A stretch of 64,000 bases of DNA from Deinococcus peraridilitoris DSM 19664 (GCF_000317835.1 NC_019793.1:2980501-3044500); one strand, 5' to 3'. Positions 54,466 to 64,000 are shown, counted from the stretch's first letter. The notes: generated by a model not told the origin, from the letters alone. Made by a program: numbers and translations.

Positions 54466-56442
54466 GTGACTTCCATTCACCCTCGTCCTACACGCTTCTC
54501 GGCGAATCTCAGCGCGGGATTCGCGGTGCTGGCGATTCTGGGGCTGTTTTTGTTTCCTTACGCGACGTACGGTCGCAGTTTCGGTGGCACGGGGACTTTG
54601 CTGCTGCTGACCGGGCAGGTTCTGGATGTGACCGGTTTTGCCGCTCCCACCCTGCCCCCGGCGGGCACGGCGCTCGCCTTCGGTTGGGCGGCGCTGGTGG
54701 GGCTTTTGGCCATCGTGGCGTTGGCCTTTTTGCGGTCACGCTGGTTATGGCTCGGCGGCCTCGTGACGTTGGTGCTGGGCCTTGTGTCCGGCATCGCTTT
54801 CGAGAGTGCCCTGGGTGCCGAGGTGCAACGTCTGCTTGCCGGGGGCACGCCCCTGCGGCGTATTGGTTATGCCTCCGGAGGTCTCAACCTGGGCCTGTTC
54901 ATGGTGTTGCTGGCAAGTCTGGTGACCTTGCTGGCCGGGGCCAGCGCTTCTCCGGCGTGGTACGGACGTCTCAATCGTCTGCGCGCGCTGATGGTGCCGT
55001 TTGTGGCCATTGCTCTGGCCGTCGTGGTGGGTGCGATTGTGGTGCTGATCATCCAACCGGTGCCCGTCGAGGGAGCGACGCGGCTGACACCTGCCATTGC
55101 CTGGTACGGCAAGATCGACGTCGTCTGGTTCGTGTACTCGACGCTGTTCGCACCGCTTGGCAACCTCAGTGATTTCTTTCAGAGCCTGACGCTGGCCACA
55201 CCGCTGATTTTCACCGGACTTTCGGTGGCCTTTGCATTTCGTGCCGGCCTGTTCAATATCGGCGCGCCGGGCCAGCTGGCCATTGGCGCTGTCTTTGCCA
55301 TGATCGTCGGCGTGTATGCCCCCTTGCCGCCCGTGCTGCTGCTGCCGCTGACCGTGATCGCGGCCGCACTGGGGGGCGCACTGTGGGGTGCCATTCCCGG
55401 GATTCTCAAGGCGCGCTTCGGTTCGAGCGAAGTCATCAACACCATCATGCTCAATTACATCGCCTCGGCCGTGTTCATCTTTTTGATCGGCTCGAACAGC
55501 TTCCCGCTCTTTGGACGCACGTACGGCCTGCCCTTCAAGCCTCCCGGCGCCAACGAGGCGACCAGCCAGGACCTGCAGGAAGGTGCGCGGCTGCCCAGCC
55601 TTCCCGATCTGCTGGGCTTTCAATCCAACCAGAGCGGCTTTGTTCCACTCGCACCCCTACTGGCGCTGCTGGTGCTGACCGCGCTGTACGTTCTGCTGGC
55701 GCGGCACCCGCGCCGGACCCTGATTGCCATCGGTGCCAGCCTCCTGACGCTGCTGCTCAGCTGGTCGTGGTTCGGGGTGCGGGTGCAGGTCACCAGCGGT
55801 CTGGCGGGCAGCAACCTCAATGCGGCCCTGTTTCTGGCGCTACTGGCCGTGGTGTTCTTTGCAGTGTTCATGTGGCGGACATCGAGCGGCTACGCGCTGC
55901 GCGCCGTGGGTTTTGCGCCGAAAGCTGCCGAGTACGGCGGAATCAGCGTGGCGCGCAATACCGTGCTGGCCATGACCCTGGCAGGCGCCTTCGCAGGCCT
56001 CGCGGCCACCCACTACGTCATGGGCGGCGCACTCGACGAATACCGACTCAAGCAGAACCTGCCGTATCAGAACGTCGGATTTGACGGAATCACCGTGGCG
56101 CTGATGGGTCAGTCCACCCCGGTGGGTGTCGCTGCCGCAGCCGTGCTGTTCGGAACCCTTGACACCGGCGGGCTGTACGTCAGCCAGCAGCTGGGCAAGG
56201 TCAACAAGGACATCGTGACCGTACTCAAGGCCTTGATTGTGCTGTTCATCGCGGCCGGCGGGTTCCTCAGCAAGCGCATTACGGACCCGCCTCCAGCCGT
56301 GCTGCAGCCCAATGTGGGCAAGGTAAGCGGTGAATCGCGCGAAGCGCTCGGCCACAAGGACCGGAACGACGCGGGCCGCACCGGGGAAGGTCCCACCGCG
56401 ACGCCGGCCAGCAACCCCAACAACGACGGGAGGGACGCCTGA
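54466..56442 (+). CDS. ABC transporter permease, nucleoside/BMP type (long)
   Basis: 658 residues with at least twelve membrane segments. The later half carries the YufP/BmpC-type core: [26 protein letters not shown] and [32 protein letters not shown] and [17 protein letters not shown]. The N-terminal ~230 residues hold extra hydrophobic segments (a fusion or expansion relative to the usual ~350 residues). It pairs with the next gene by a TGATG overlap. ATPase and substrate-binding protein are not in the window. Nucleosides are the likely substrate by family. Confidence 0.85.
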   Translation: MTSIHPRPTRFSANLSAGFAVLAILGLFLFPYATYGRSFGGTGTLLLLTGQVLDVTGFAAPTLPPAGTALAFGWAALVGLLAIVALAFLRSRWLWLGGLVTLVLGLVSGIAFESALGAEVQRLLAGGTPLRRIGYASGGLNLGLFMVLLASLVTLLAGASASPAWYGRLNRLRALMVPFVAIALAVVVGAIVVLIIQPVPVEGATRLTPAIAWYGKIDVVWFVYSTLFAPLGNLSDFFQSLTLATPLIFTGLSVAFAFRAGLFNIGAPGQLAIGAVFAMIVGVYAPLPPVLLLPLTVIAAALGGALWGAIPGILKARFGSSEVINTIMLNYIASAVFIFLIGSNSFPLFGRTYGLPFKPPGANEATSQDLQEGARLPSLPDLLGFQSNQSGFVPLAPLLALLVLTALYVLLARHPRRTLIAIGASLLTLLLSWSWFGVRVQVTSGLAGSNLNAALFLALLAVVFFAVFMWRTSSGYALRAVGFAPKAAEYGGISVARNTVLAMTLAGAFAGLAATHYVMGGALDEYRLKQNLPYQNVGFDGITVALMGQSTPVGVAAAAVLFGTLDTGGLYVSQQLGKVNKDIVTVLKALIVLFIAAGGFLSKRITDPPPAVLQPNVGKVSGESREALGHKDRNDAGRTGEGPTATPASNPNNDGRDA

Positions 56443-57347
56443 TGCTCGATCAGTTGTTGACCCTTGCGTTTTTCGCCACTGCCGTGCGATTCACGGTGCC
56501 GTTGCTGCTGGCAGCACTGGGTGGGCTCTTCAGTGAGCGCTCCGGCGTCGTGAACATCGCCCTGGAAGGTCTGATCATCTTTGGGGCACTGGCGGGCGCG
56601 GTCATTACCCTCAGCCTCGATCCGTTCCTGGGTGAGCTCTCCCCGTGGGTCGGCTGGTTGGGTGGCATGCTGGTGGGAGGTCTGATCGCGTGGATTCACG
56701 CGGTCGTGAGCATCAAGTACCGTGCTGATCAGATCATTTCGGGCACGGCCATCAACCTGCTGGCACTCGGCGTGCCTCCGGTGCTGCTCAACGCACTCTA
56801 CGGTGCATCGACCGATTCCCCCTCGGTGCAGTACCGCTTGCCGCTGTGGGGCCCTGAAGGTCTGGGGTTTTCACCGCCAGTGTACCTGGCCTTCATGTTG
56901 GTCGCCCTGACGTGGTACGTGCTCTACCGCACGCCGTACGGCCTGCGCCTGCGAGCGACCGGTGAGCATCCGCACGCCAGTGCCAGCATGGGCGTCAACG
57001 TTCGCCGCATGCGCTACAGCGCCGTCATCCTGTCCGGGGTGCTGGCCGGCACTGCCGGTGTCTTTCTGTCGATTGGCAACCTCGACGCCTTTACCCGCAA
57101 CCTGGCGGCCGGCCAGGGTTTCATTGCACTCGCCGCGCTGATCTTCGGCAAATGGACGCCCTTGGGCGTGCTCGGCGCCACGGTGCTGTTCGGAGTGCTG
57201 CGCGCCCTGGCGGTGCAGTTGGGAGGCGAGAATATCCTGCCCTCGGCGTTCATCGAAGCGCTGCCCTACGTGATCACCATCGCGGCCCTGGCCTTTACGG
57301 GACGCTCGGCCGGGCCGCGCGCCGTCGGCAAACCTTACGACGGTTGA
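56442..57347 (+). CDS. ABC transporter permease, nucleoside/BMP type (short)
   Basis: 301 residues with about eight membrane segments and the family marks LGGLFSERSGVVNIALEGL and ADQIISGTAINLLALGV, with GFIALAALIFGKWTPLG near the end. It is the YufQ-like partner of the permease just upstream, with which it overlaps by one base (TGATG), and both should form the membrane channel of one importer. Confidence 0.88.
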   Translation: MLDQLLTLAFFATAVRFTVPLLLAALGGLFSERSGVVNIALEGLIIFGALAGAVITLSLDPFLGELSPWVGWLGGMLVGGLIAWIHAVVSIKYRADQIISGTAINLLALGVPPVLLNALYGASTDSPSVQYRLPLWGPEGLGFSPPVYLAFMLVALTWYVLYRTPYGLRLRATGEHPHASASMGVNVRRMRYSAVILSGVLAGTAGVFLSIGNLDAFTRNLAAGQGFIALAALIFGKWTPLGVLGATVLFGVLRALAVQLGGENILPSAFIEALPYVITIAALAFTGRSAGPRAVGKPYDG

Positions 57348-57572
57348 GACAAACTGGTTCGCCCCGCGCACACGTGCGCGGGTCGGTCTTATGGAGCGCC
57401 GGCCCAGGAGGGACCGCGTTCCCGTCGTCGCGGGAACGAAGGCGGGCGGGCGGTCAGGCGCAAGCTTCAGAATCAAAATTTCACTGCCCCCCATTAACGT
57501 GTGGAGATAGACTGACGGCCATAAGGCCAAGGTCAGCCTGGAGCAAACATGCTAGGTTTGGCAGGAGTGCAG

Positions 57573-58628
57573 ATGCGTCATAGCCCATTCGGAGACTCCC
57601 TACGACAGGCCCGCGAGGAAGCCGGCCGGACCTTGCCGGACATCGCTGCTTCGACCAAGATCCGCGCGGAGTACTTGCGGGCCCTGGAGGAAGGTGACTT
57701 TGCGGTTTTGCCCGAGCGGCCCTTTGCCCGCAGTTATCTGAAACGTTACGCCGCTGAACTGGGCGTCGACGCGGCCCCGCTCCTGGCGGAGTTCGACCGA
57801 GCTGTGCCACAACGGCCAGAAATCAGCAGCGCCTTGCGCGGAACCCAGGCGACGCGCCGCCCGGTCGTTCCGGTGGGCGCGCTGGCAGCCGTGTTCAGCA
57901 GCTTGGTGGTGGTGGGCGCACTCGGCTGGGCTGGCTACGCGATGTGGCGTTCGAGCACTGGGGTGACGCCTCCCGAATCGGGCGCCACCGTGCCGCTGAC
58001 CACCGAGCGGCAGATTCGTCTGAGTGTGGCCAGCCGACCCTCCGGCGCGCGGGTGTACCTCGACAATCGTCTGCTGGGTGAAACGCCGGTGCGCGAGTTT
58101 CCGCTGGAAGCGCGCAACCGTGGACAGCTTCGCCTGGAACTCTCCGGGCACAAGACGGTACGTCAGAACGTGGACCTCGGCCAGACCAGGACAATTCAGG
58201 TTCAGCTCGAGCGAGAGGATGCGGCGCAGGTACAGGTCGGTGAAGGAGCGACCCCAGGCGACCAGGTCACGGCCTCCTCGGCGGTCACACCGACGCCGCA
58301 AAAAGCCCTGAGCGCTCCTTCCGCCCCAACGAGCACCGCGCCTGCTCCCGCTGTTTCCCCGGCCCCGGTTGCGGGCGCTGCTTCCGTGCCCGCTTCGGCA
58401 GACGGCGGCGTGACTTTGCTTTTTCGTGGCCGCTCGTGGGTTCGGGTGACCAGCCCGTCAGGCCGCGTGCTGTATGAAGGGATTCCGCAGGTCGGAGCCG
58501 AGCGGGTATTTCCGGCTGGCGTGACAGTGCGGGTCGGTGCCCCAACGGCTGTGCAGATTCGCCAGGGAAGCGCTGAAGCGGCGCCTTTCGGGTCCGGCGC
58601 CAGTCCGGTTACCCGCCGTTTTCCGTAA
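57573..58628 (+). CDS. RodZ-like membrane HTH protein with PEGA-type domain
   Basis: 351 residues. An N-terminal Xre-like HTH (about 5-70: FGDSLRQAREEAGRTL, ASTKIRAEYLRALEEGDFAV, ERPFARSYLKRYAAELG) as in RodZ, one membrane segment (about 100-122, VGALAAVFSSLVVVGALGWAG), then a PEGA-like segment (RPSGARVYLDNRLLGETPV), a proline/alanine-rich linker and a C-terminal beta domain like RodZ DUF4115 (VRVTSPSGRVLYEGIPQV). RodZ anchors MreB for rod shape. Cocci can have it too. The ATG at 57573 has AGGAG before it. Confidence 0.85.
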   Translation: MRHSPFGDSLRQAREEAGRTLPDIAASTKIRAEYLRALEEGDFAVLPERPFARSYLKRYAAELGVDAAPLLAEFDRAVPQRPEISSALRGTQATRRPVVPVGALAAVFSSLVVVGALGWAGYAMWRSSTGVTPPESGATVPLTTERQIRLSVASRPSGARVYLDNRLLGETPVREFPLEARNRGQLRLELSGHKTVRQNVDLGQTRTIQVQLEREDAAQVQVGEGATPGDQVTASSAVTPTPQKALSAPSAPTSTAPAPAVSPAPVAGAASVPASADGGVTLLFRGRSWVRVTSPSGRVLYEGIPQVGAERVFPAGVTVRVGAPTAVQIRQGSAEAAPFGSGASPVTRRFP

Positions 58629-58929
58629 CAGTCCGGCGATTCGCTCCGCTTATCCGGTCAATTCATGGTGCAGCGCCCCACCGGGCCTGTGGTCTTGAGT
58701 ACGGCGTCGCCCGGATTCGTGTAACGGCATCGACTTCTGGGCAATCTCACTGTTTTCGGTGTGAAACGGGCATAAGGAAGCGGGCGCGCTTGCCTGCCTT
58801 TCACGTCGTCACCCCATGGGGCCGGGCAAATCGAAAGATGCCCTTTTGGCAAGTCGCTGCCGGATCGCTCCGGGTGCGTGTTAGCGTGTCCTCGGGTCCA
58901 ACCCGACCTTGAAGAAAGGCGCACACTGC
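58629..58929. other. Gene-free gap
   Basis: About 300 bases without a frame that looks coding on either strand. It should contain the promoter of the AI-2E-type transporter gene. I see no terminator with a clear T run and no riboswitch I can identify. Confidence 0.4.
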
Positions 58930-60048
58930 ATGATGAACCCAGTTCCTGAAGGCAATGCCTTCGTGTCCATCTGGCGCAACCCCTATGTTCGCGTCGCCGT
59001 GTTCCTGCTGCTGGCCTACCTGGCGTACCGCTTCATCGGCCAGATCGCCAACGTGCTGATCCTGGCGACCGTGGCGTACGTGATTGCCTACCTGGCCAAT
59101 CCCTTGCTGGTGTGGTTCGAGCGTCGGCGCGTGCGTCGGGGCGTCGGTATTCTGTTCGTGCTGCTCGCACTGATCGGATTGCTGGCGCTCGCTTCGACCC
59201 TGCTGGTGGCGGTCATTCAGCAGTTCGCCAATCTGATCGAAAGCCTGCCGCAACTGGTCGCCCGCGCCAACGAACTGATCCTGAGCCTCAGTGGCTGGCT
59301 GGAGCGATTCCGAGACTCACCGATTCTGGGTGGGTTTCAACAGCAAATCACCAGCTTCACCCAGAGCGGTGCTGAGACGTTGCAGCGCAACATCCTGCCC
59401 TTCTTGCAGCGTCTTGTGTCAGCCAACGGCCCGCTGGTCGGCGGGCTCTCAACAGCAGCCGGCTGGCTCGGCAACCTCGTGCTGATCCTGATTCTCAGCA
59501 TCTACATGATGGCGGGCTTCGACAAGATCGGCCTGACGCTGCTGCGAATCTTTCCACGGCGCTGGCAGCCTCTCGCGCTCGAACTCTCCCAGAATGTCGA
59601 GCGCGCGGTGGGTGGTTATCTGCGGGGCCAGATTCTGATCGCGGTGGCCGTCGGAACCATGATCGGCGTGGGCCTCGCCATCGTCGGGGTGCCGCAGGCG
59701 GCGGCCATCGGGTTTCTGGCGGGCATCTTCAACATCGTGCCGTACCTCGGGCCGATTATCGGCGCTTTGCCGGCGATTCTGCTGGCCCTGCCGGACGGCT
59801 GGCTGAAGGTGGTGCTGGTGATCGTGGTTTTCGTGGCGGCCAATCAGATCGAGGGTAACTTTCTGTCACCTTATATCCTGGGGCGTACCACCGATTTACA
59901 CCCCATCACGGTGCTGCTCAGCATTCTGATCGGCCTGGGGCTCTTCGGGATCGTTGGCGCCCTGATTGCCGTGCCGCTGGCCGCGCTCGGAAAACTTCTG
60001 CTGCATGAGTATTACTACCCCAGCCGCGTATACAAGGGTGGGCCTTAG
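58930..60048 (+). CDS. AI-2E family transporter (PerM/TqsA type)
   Basis: 372 residues with about eight membrane segments and a central amphipathic region. Family marks are LGNLVLILILSIYMMAGFD, RAVGGYLRGQ-like charge pattern, AGIFNIVPYLGPIIGALPAILLAL and EGNFLSPYILGRTTDLHP. Members export AI-2 or act as Na+/H+ antiporters, or are of unknown role. I chose the ATG at 58930; TTG at 58909 is also in frame. A convergent terminator follows at 60061. Confidence 0.88.
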   Translation: MMNPVPEGNAFVSIWRNPYVRVAVFLLLAYLAYRFIGQIANVLILATVAYVIAYLANPLLVWFERRRVRRGVGILFVLLALIGLLALASTLLVAVIQQFANLIESLPQLVARANELILSLSGWLERFRDSPILGGFQQQITSFTQSGAETLQRNILPFLQRLVSANGPLVGGLSTAAGWLGNLVLILILSIYMMAGFDKIGLTLLRIFPRRWQPLALELSQNVERAVGGYLRGQILIAVAVGTMIGVGLAIVGVPQAAAIGFLAGIFNIVPYLGPIIGALPAILLALPDGWLKVVLVIVVFVAANQIEGNFLSPYILGRTTDLHPITVLLSILIGLGLFGIVGALIAVPLAALGKLLLHEYYYPSRVYKGGP

Positions 60049-60060
60049 CGAGGTTGTGTG

Positions 60061-60092
60061 AAAGCGGGCGGCATGTTCATGCCGCCCGCTTT
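60061..60092. terminator. Bidirectional terminator
   Basis: Perfect 14-bp stem AAAGCGGGCGGCAT / ATGCCGCCCGCTTT with loop GTTC, A run on one side and T run on the other. It serves the convergent AI-2E transporter and VOC genes. Confidence 0.9.
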
Positions 60093-60115
60093 CCGTGTAC
60101 CCGAGGGCCGCGCCC

Positions 60116-60493
60116 TTATGGCTCCTGTTGGAGCAGCTCGACCTGCCGTCCGTCCGGGTCGAGCACGAAGACCACCAGTTTGCCACTCGGTGTGCGCTGC
60201 ATCTCGCGTGAGAAAGTCACACCTGCCTTTTTCAGGGCTTCGGCGCAGGAAAGCAGATCGGGCACTTCCAGCGCCACATGTTCCATCCAGGACGAACCGG
60301 TCAGCTGTGCCGGGTCGGGGATCGGTGGTGGCGGCGCGAAGAACTGGAGCTTTCCGCTGTTCTGGAATTCGATGACCATGCGCCGCAGTCCGTCCTGAGC
60401 GGTGCTGTCTTTCAGCAATTGTCCACCCAGCCGGGTGTAAAAAGCGAGCACTTCATCGGGCCGCCGGGTCAGGAACGAGACGTGCTTGAGCAT
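60116..60493 (-). CDS. VOC (glyoxalase/dioxygenase-fold) protein
   Basis: 125 residues with the two-beta-alpha-beta-beta-beta unit pattern: [49 protein letters not shown]. The metal ligands would be H4 (or another in LKHVSF), E in VIEF, H76 and E in QVELL. Function unknown; glyoxalase- or dioxygenase-like chemistry. I chose the ATG at 60493 over 60502 (MET-M). Confidence 0.78.
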   Translation of the reverse strand: MLKHVSFLTRRPDEVLAFYTRLGGQLLKDSTAQDGLRRMVIEFQNSGKLQFFAPPPPIPDPAQLTGSSWMEHVALEVPDLLSCAEALKKAGVTFSREMQRTPSGKLVVFVLDPDGRQVELLQQEP

Positions 60494-60569
60494 GGTTTCC
60501 ACGCTAGCAGTTCGCGCCGCCGGCGCTGGCAGAGTATGTTTGTCCTCTGTGGGCGGCGACGCGGCCTCG

Positions 60570-60575
60570 TATCAT
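60570..60575 (+). promoter_or_regulatory. -10 box of the aldo/keto reductase operon
   Basis: TATCAT ends 6 bases before ATG 60582 and selects this start over the upstream frame. A leaderless mRNA is expected. Confidence 0.6.
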
Positions 60576-60581
60576 GCCGGC

Positions 60582-61598
60582 ATGGAATACCGTCAGTTGC
60601 TGGGAACCGACTTGCGCGTAAGCGCGCTGGGATTTGGCGTGTGGACGGTGGGGACCACCTGGTGGGGGGTCAAGGACGAAGCGCTGGGGCTGGAGCTGTT
60701 GCGCCGCGCCTTCGACCTGGGGGTCACCTTCTTCGACACTGCCGACACCTACGCCAGTGGCGCCGCCGAAAGCATCCTTGCCAAGGCCCTGCGCGAGAAG
60801 CGTGACGAGCTGGTGATTGCCACCAAATTCGGTTATGACATCTACAACAACCCGGAGCGTCCCGGGCAGCAGGAGCGTCCGCACGACTGGACGCCGCAAT
60901 ATCTGCGCAAGGCGCTCGAAGGCAGCCTACGGCGTCTCGGCACCGACCGCATCGATTATTACCAGCTGCACAATCCACGCCTGGACGCCATCCAGAAAGA
61001 TGATTTGTGGGCAGAACTGGAAAAGGCCAAGATCGAGGGACTCATTCGCGCTTACGGCACCGCGCTCGGCCCTGCCCTGAACGAACGGCAGATCGATGAG
61101 GGCGTAGCTTCGCTGCGTGAGCGTCGCGCGCCCACCCAGATCATTTACAACCTGCTGGAGCAGGTGCTGGGCCAGGCCATTCTGCCCGTCGCAGAGAAAG
61201 AGGGTGTGGGCGTCGTGGCCCGTGTGCCGCACGCCTCGGGTCTCCTCGAAGGCTACATGACCCAGGACACCACCTTCGAGAGCGGCGATCACCGCAACTG
61301 GCGCTTGACCACCAACGAACGCAAGAAAGCCTGGCTGGAAGACGGCCTCAAGAAAGTCGACATGCTGCAGCGTTTTCTGGATGGGCGCACCATCGGTCAG
61401 CTGGCCATTCAGTGGGCCTTGCGCTCACCTGCCATGGCGTCCGTGCTGCCCAACATCTACGATGAGGCTGGTCTGACCAACTACGCCGCCACCTTCGACG
61501 CACGCCCCCTCTCAGACGTCGAGTACGCCGAAATTCAGCAGCTGTACGCGGAGAACTTCGGGCTCAAGACCAATTTGATCGGAGAAACGATTCGCTGA
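60582..61598 (+). CDS. Aldo/keto reductase
   Basis: 338 residues of the AKR family (TIM barrel, NADPH). Marks: [28 protein letters not shown] (catalytic Asp and Tyr), [13 protein letters not shown] (Lys), [10 protein letters not shown] (His). It overlaps the coproheme decarboxylase gene by one base (TGATG), so they form an operon, which could point to haem-linked redox chemistry. The substrate is not readable. Confidence 0.9.
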   Translation: MEYRQLLGTDLRVSALGFGVWTVGTTWWGVKDEALGLELLRRAFDLGVTFFDTADTYASGAAESILAKALREKRDELVIATKFGYDIYNNPERPGQQERPHDWTPQYLRKALEGSLRRLGTDRIDYYQLHNPRLDAIQKDDLWAELEKAKIEGLIRAYGTALGPALNERQIDEGVASLRERRAPTQIIYNLLEQVLGQAILPVAEKEGVGVVARVPHASGLLEGYMTQDTTFESGDHRNWRLTTNERKKAWLEDGLKKVDMLQRFLDGRTIGQLAIQWALRSPAMASVLPNIYDEAGLTNYAATFDARPLSDVEYAEIQQLYAENFGLKTNLIGETIR

Positions 61599-62407
61599 TG
61601 TCCGATGAACACAAGCAACCCCCGGCGGGTGGGGGAGAAGGCGGTCGTCCGCAGCGTCCGCGCATGATGGTCGATCTCGACCCCAGCGGGCAGGTGACCC
61701 AGAAGCCTGCCGACCGCGCGCAGCGTCAGTACCTCAACTACGCGTTCTACAAGCTCGATCCGGCTTTCCGGCGTCTCTCCCAGAGTGAGCAGGCCGAATT
61801 GAAACAGGAATTTACGGCGGCAGTCGAGGGCTGGCTTGACGCGCCCGCCGAAGCCGGGCGTATCCTGCGCACCTACAGTACCGTCGGTACGCGTGCCGAA
61901 ACAGATTTCATGCTGTGGCGCATGGCCTTCGATCTGCGCGACTTCAACGACGCGCAGGCGCGCCTGAACCGCACCCGGCTGGCCGGTTACCTGACGCAGC
62001 CCTACAACTTCATCTCGATGCAGAAGCGCAGCCAGTACGTCAACCGCGTCGAGGGCAGCGGTCACGGCCTGGAACTGTTGCCCGGCGAGGGTACCTACCT
62101 GTTCGTGTATCCCTTCGTGAAGACGCGCGCCTGGTACGACCTTTCGCCGCACGCACGGCAGGGCATGATGGACGAGCACATCTACGCTTCGGGGCCTTTC
62201 AAGGGTGTGCGCCTCAATACCAGCTACAGCTACGGCATCGACGATCAGGAGTTCATCGTGGCCTTTGACAGCGATTACCCGCAGGAATTCGTCGACCTTG
62301 TGGGACGCCTGCGCTACACCGAGGCGAGCCTCTACACCCACCGTGATACACCGATGTTCACCTGTGTCAAAAAGGACCTCGCGGGCCTTCTGGGTGACCT
62401 CGCGTAA
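61598..62407 (+). CDS. Coproheme decarboxylase/chlorite dismutase family (ChdC/HemQ)
   Basis: Final step of coproporphyrin-dependent haem synthesis in Gram-positive-type pathways: decarboxylates coproheme to haem b. 269 residues with the dimeric ferredoxin-like double domain: DFMLWRMAFDLRDFNDAQAR, LPGEGTYLFVYPFVKTRAWY, GMMDEH-type motif (RQGMMDEHIYASG) and DDQEFIVAFD. The haem iron histidine is expected near MMDEHIYA. The first 30 residues are unstructured. Deinococcus is known to have HemQ; function is inferred from family. Confidence 0.85.
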   Translation: MSDEHKQPPAGGGEGGRPQRPRMMVDLDPSGQVTQKPADRAQRQYLNYAFYKLDPAFRRLSQSEQAELKQEFTAAVEGWLDAPAEAGRILRTYSTVGTRAETDFMLWRMAFDLRDFNDAQARLNRTRLAGYLTQPYNFISMQKRSQYVNRVEGSGHGLELLPGEGTYLFVYPFVKTRAWYDLSPHARQGMMDEHIYASGPFKGVRLNTSYSYGIDDQEFIVAFDSDYPQEFVDLVGRLRYTEASLYTHRDTPMFTCVKKDLAGLLGDLA

Positions 62408-62434
62408 CCTCTCTTCGCGAGTTCAATTCATGAA

Positions 62435-62464
62435 GTCAACGGCGGGTGCATATCCGCCGTTGAC
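62435..62464. terminator. Hairpin between ChdC and HtrA genes
   Basis: 11-bp perfect stem GTCAACGGCGG / CCGCCGTTGAC with an 8-base loop, in the gap between convergent genes. No strong T run, so termination efficiency is uncertain. Confidence 0.6.
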
Positions 62465-62474
62465 CCTTCCTGGC

Positions 62475-63611
62475 TTATTCGGTCTGTTGATAGTCGATGC
62501 TGCCCTTGGCGCCCAGCTTCACGGGCACCCGCAGCCGTTCGCCGTCCCGGTCGACGGTCAGGTTGACCGTGTCGCCCACACGCTTCTGGCGAATCTGAAA
62601 CAGCAGCTCGTAAAAGTCAGAGGTGGGCTGGCCGTCGACCGCCACGATGATGTCGGCCTGCAGGCGCTCGCCCGCCTGCCCCTGGGCGTTGCGGTCGGCA
62701 TCGGTGCGCGGCACGACGCGCTCTCCACGCAGGCCTGCCTGGTCGGCCGGGCTGCCCGGGACGACCCGCGCCACCACCGCGCCGGGCGTGCTGTACTGGT
62801 GCGGAGAGTCGCCGAAAATGCCTAAAGCTGGCACATCGCGCTTTTCGCCGGCGCGCAGGGCCTGTAGCGTTTCATCCACCGTGGTGACGGGAATGGCGTA
62901 CGACGCCAGGGTCTGCACATCATTCGGGTTAGCCATGGCGCCAATGTCGCTGTTGGCCAGCCGGATGTAGCTCACCACGCCAATGGCGCGCCCTGCCGTG
63001 TCAAGAATCGGCCCGCCCGAATCGCCCGGCGCGAGGGGCGCGCTCATTTCCAGGGTGCCTTGCGGAAAATCTGCCCGTGCGGCCTCCGCGTTCAGGCGCA
63101 GCAGCCGGCCCTGACGGGGCTGCAAGAACTGCTGTCGGCTGTTGCCGATGGCCAATACGCGCTCGCCCGGGTTGGGCGTGCGTTCGGCCAGCGCCAGAAA
63201 CGGCACGCGGCCACGCACGTTGGCTTTCAGCACGGCCACGTCCTGCGCGGCGTCAAAGCCCACCACCTCGGCGCGGAAACGCTGACGGGACTGGGTGGTG
63301 ACGTTCAGGAATTTGGCGCCCTCGATCACGTGGTAGGCCGTGAGCAGCGTGCCTTGATCGTCAATGAAAAAGCCGGTTCCGATCGCTTCGGGCGCTCCCC
63401 CACCGGTGATGCTCTGCTCGACGCGTACGGTGGCCGGACGCGACTTCTTGAAGAGGTCCTGCACCTGGTTGGGCAGCTGCTCCGGTTCCTGCAACCGGGG
63501 AATCGGGTTGAAATCGAAATTGTACTCGAGCGGCCGCCCACCATCGCGCGGCGCGAGGTACATGCCAAGCGCGACGAGCATCAGAATAGGAAGCCAGGGA
63601 GAGCGGCGCAT
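62475..63611 (-). CDS. HtrA/DegP-type serine protease, catalytically intact
   Basis: 378 residues: N-terminal membrane anchor or signal (WLPILMLVALGMYLAP), trypsin-like domain with a complete triad (LLTAYHVIEG, H94; AAQDVAVLKA, D124; PGDSGGPILD, S198) and a C-terminal PDZ domain (about 275-378, GSPADQAGLRGERVV, DIIVAVDGQPTSDF). A periplasmic quality-control protease and chaperone. It contrasts with the degenerate relative at 11028-12140. Confidence 0.92.
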   Translation of the reverse strand: MRRSPWLPILMLVALGMYLAPRDGGRPLEYNFDFNPIPRLQEPEQLPNQVQDLFKKSRPATVRVEQSITGGGAPEAIGTGFFIDDQGTLLTAYHVIEGAKFLNVTTQSRQRFRAEVVGFDAAQDVAVLKANVRGRVPFLALAERTPNPGERVLAIGNSRQQFLQPRQGRLLRLNAEAARADFPQGTLEMSAPLAPGDSGGPILDTAGRAIGVVSYIRLANSDIGAMANPNDVQTLASYAIPVTTVDETLQALRAGEKRDVPALGIFGDSPHQYSTPGAVVARVVPGSPADQAGLRGERVVPRTDADRNAQGQAGERLQADIIVAVDGQPTSDFYELLFQIRQKRVGDTVNLTVDRDGERLRVPVKLGAKGSIDYQQTE

Positions 63612-63706
63612 ATTCCCAGCCTAGTGAAAGGCAGGAGCTGTCAAGGTGCCGGGGAATACGCTGAACACCGTTCGCGCGCGGGCTCAAGAATGCCTCAATA
63701 CCTCTC

Positions 63707-63712
63707 TAGAAT
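63707..63712 (+). promoter_or_regulatory. -10 box of the EVE-domain gene
   Basis: TAGAAT ends 6 bases before ATG 63719. A leaderless mRNA is expected. Confidence 0.6.
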
Positions 63713-63718
63713 GGCGTC

Positions 63719-64000
63719 ATGCGGTACTGGCTGCTCAAAAGCGAACCCGACGTTTTCTCGTTCGAGATGCTGTGCGCGCGGGGCTGCGAACCGTGGAACG
63801 GCGTGCGCAACTATCAGGCCCGCAACTTTCTGCGCGCCATGCGTCAGGGTGATCTCGCGCTTTTTTATCATTCCAACACTTCGCCCAGCGGTGTCGCGGG
63901 ACTTGCGCGCATCGTGCGTGAGGCGTACCCGGACGATCTGCAGTTCGATCCGCAGAGTCCGTACTACGACCCGAAAAGTGCCGGGGGTGAGCCGCGCTGG
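63719..64000 (+). CDS. EVE domain-containing protein, N-terminal part
   Basis: The frame is open to the window edge, so only about 94 residues are seen. The start MRYWLLKSEPDVFSFE, then WNGVRNYQARNFL, GDLALFYHSN and GLARIVREAYPD are the opening of the EVE domain (PUA-like fold) that binds modified bases in RNA or DNA in known members. A -10 box lies 6 bases upstream. Its length and function beyond the domain cannot be judged here. Confidence 0.88.
   Translation, partial: MRYWLLKSEPDVFSFEMLCARGCEPWNGVRNYQARNFLRAMRQGDLALFYHSNTSPSGVAGLARIVREAYPDDLQFDPQSPYYDPKSAGGEPRW

Overview
The window is high-GC bacterial chromosome and reads as Deinococcus or a close relative. Four things point there. Many genes carry a -10-like TANNNT box only 6-9 bases before the start codon, so their mRNAs would be leaderless, as is common in Deinococcus. 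There is a lexA-imuB-DUF6504-dnaE2 mutagenesis cassette of the kind described in Deinococcus deserti. A small protein resembles the Rad52/DdrA single-strand-binding family. Three adjacent genes encode LptC/LptA-like periplasmic proteins, typical of the Deinococcus-Thermus envelope. Species cannot be named from the sequence alone.

Layout: 0-5.5 kb (mostly minus): ubiX-ispD, a YtrA-type GntR regulator with its ABC transporter, a nucleotidyltransferase, and a winged-helix regulator divergent from the next block. 5.6-10.7 kb (plus): acyl-CoA synthetase and acyl-CoA dehydrogenase, then the DdrA-like protein with a metallophosphoesterase. 10.7-12.8 kb: tRNA-Asp and tRNA-Phe, an HtrA-like protein that has lost two of three catalytic residues, and hsp20 behind a strong promoter and a long palindrome. 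12.8-17.2 kb is an accessory stretch: an IS4-type transposase broken by a 5-bp tandem duplication, a conserved unknown protein, and a large lipoprotein with a propeller-like end. 17.3-25.0 kb: msrQ-msrP with a small membrane protein, divergent from the SOS cassette. 25.1-28.0 kb: tRNA-Thr(CGT), a res-like region, a serine resolvase truncated by an ISL3-family remnant (itself broken by a 14-bp tandem duplication), and an Ig-like lipoprotein.

28-45 kb is mostly core genome: a TPR-GGDEF-EAL protein, an RlmI-type methyltransferase, MscS, two CRP/FNR-type regulators (34.7 and 45.4 kb), AlkA, a VTT-domain protein, an LCP ligase, a CDP-alcohol phosphotransferase/NUDIX/SDR operon, a PDZ-DUF512 protein, an active/inactive M16 peptidase pair and a 7Fe ferredoxin. 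46-64 kb: cell-wall amidase, NUDIX hydrolase, an internally deleted IMPACT/YigZ pseudogene, TatD, the three Lpt-like genes, an aminotransferase, ndk, two nucleoside-type ABC permeases, a RodZ-like HTH-PEGA protein, an AI-2E-type transporter, an aldo/keto reductase with coproheme decarboxylase, an intact HtrA, and a truncated EVE-domain gene at the edge.

Themes: damage tolerance and repair (LexA/ImuB/DnaE2, DdrA-like, AlkA, TatD), oxidative and protein quality control (MsrPQ, Hsp20, two HtrA relatives, M16) and envelope assembly (LptC/A-like, amidase, LCP, MscS). The most unusual signals are the HtrA pseudoprotease, two hairpin elements with unrelated stems but the same GAGCGRAGCGAGTG tail, the hsp20 palindrome, the tandem duplications that break two transposases, and the candidate LexA operator.
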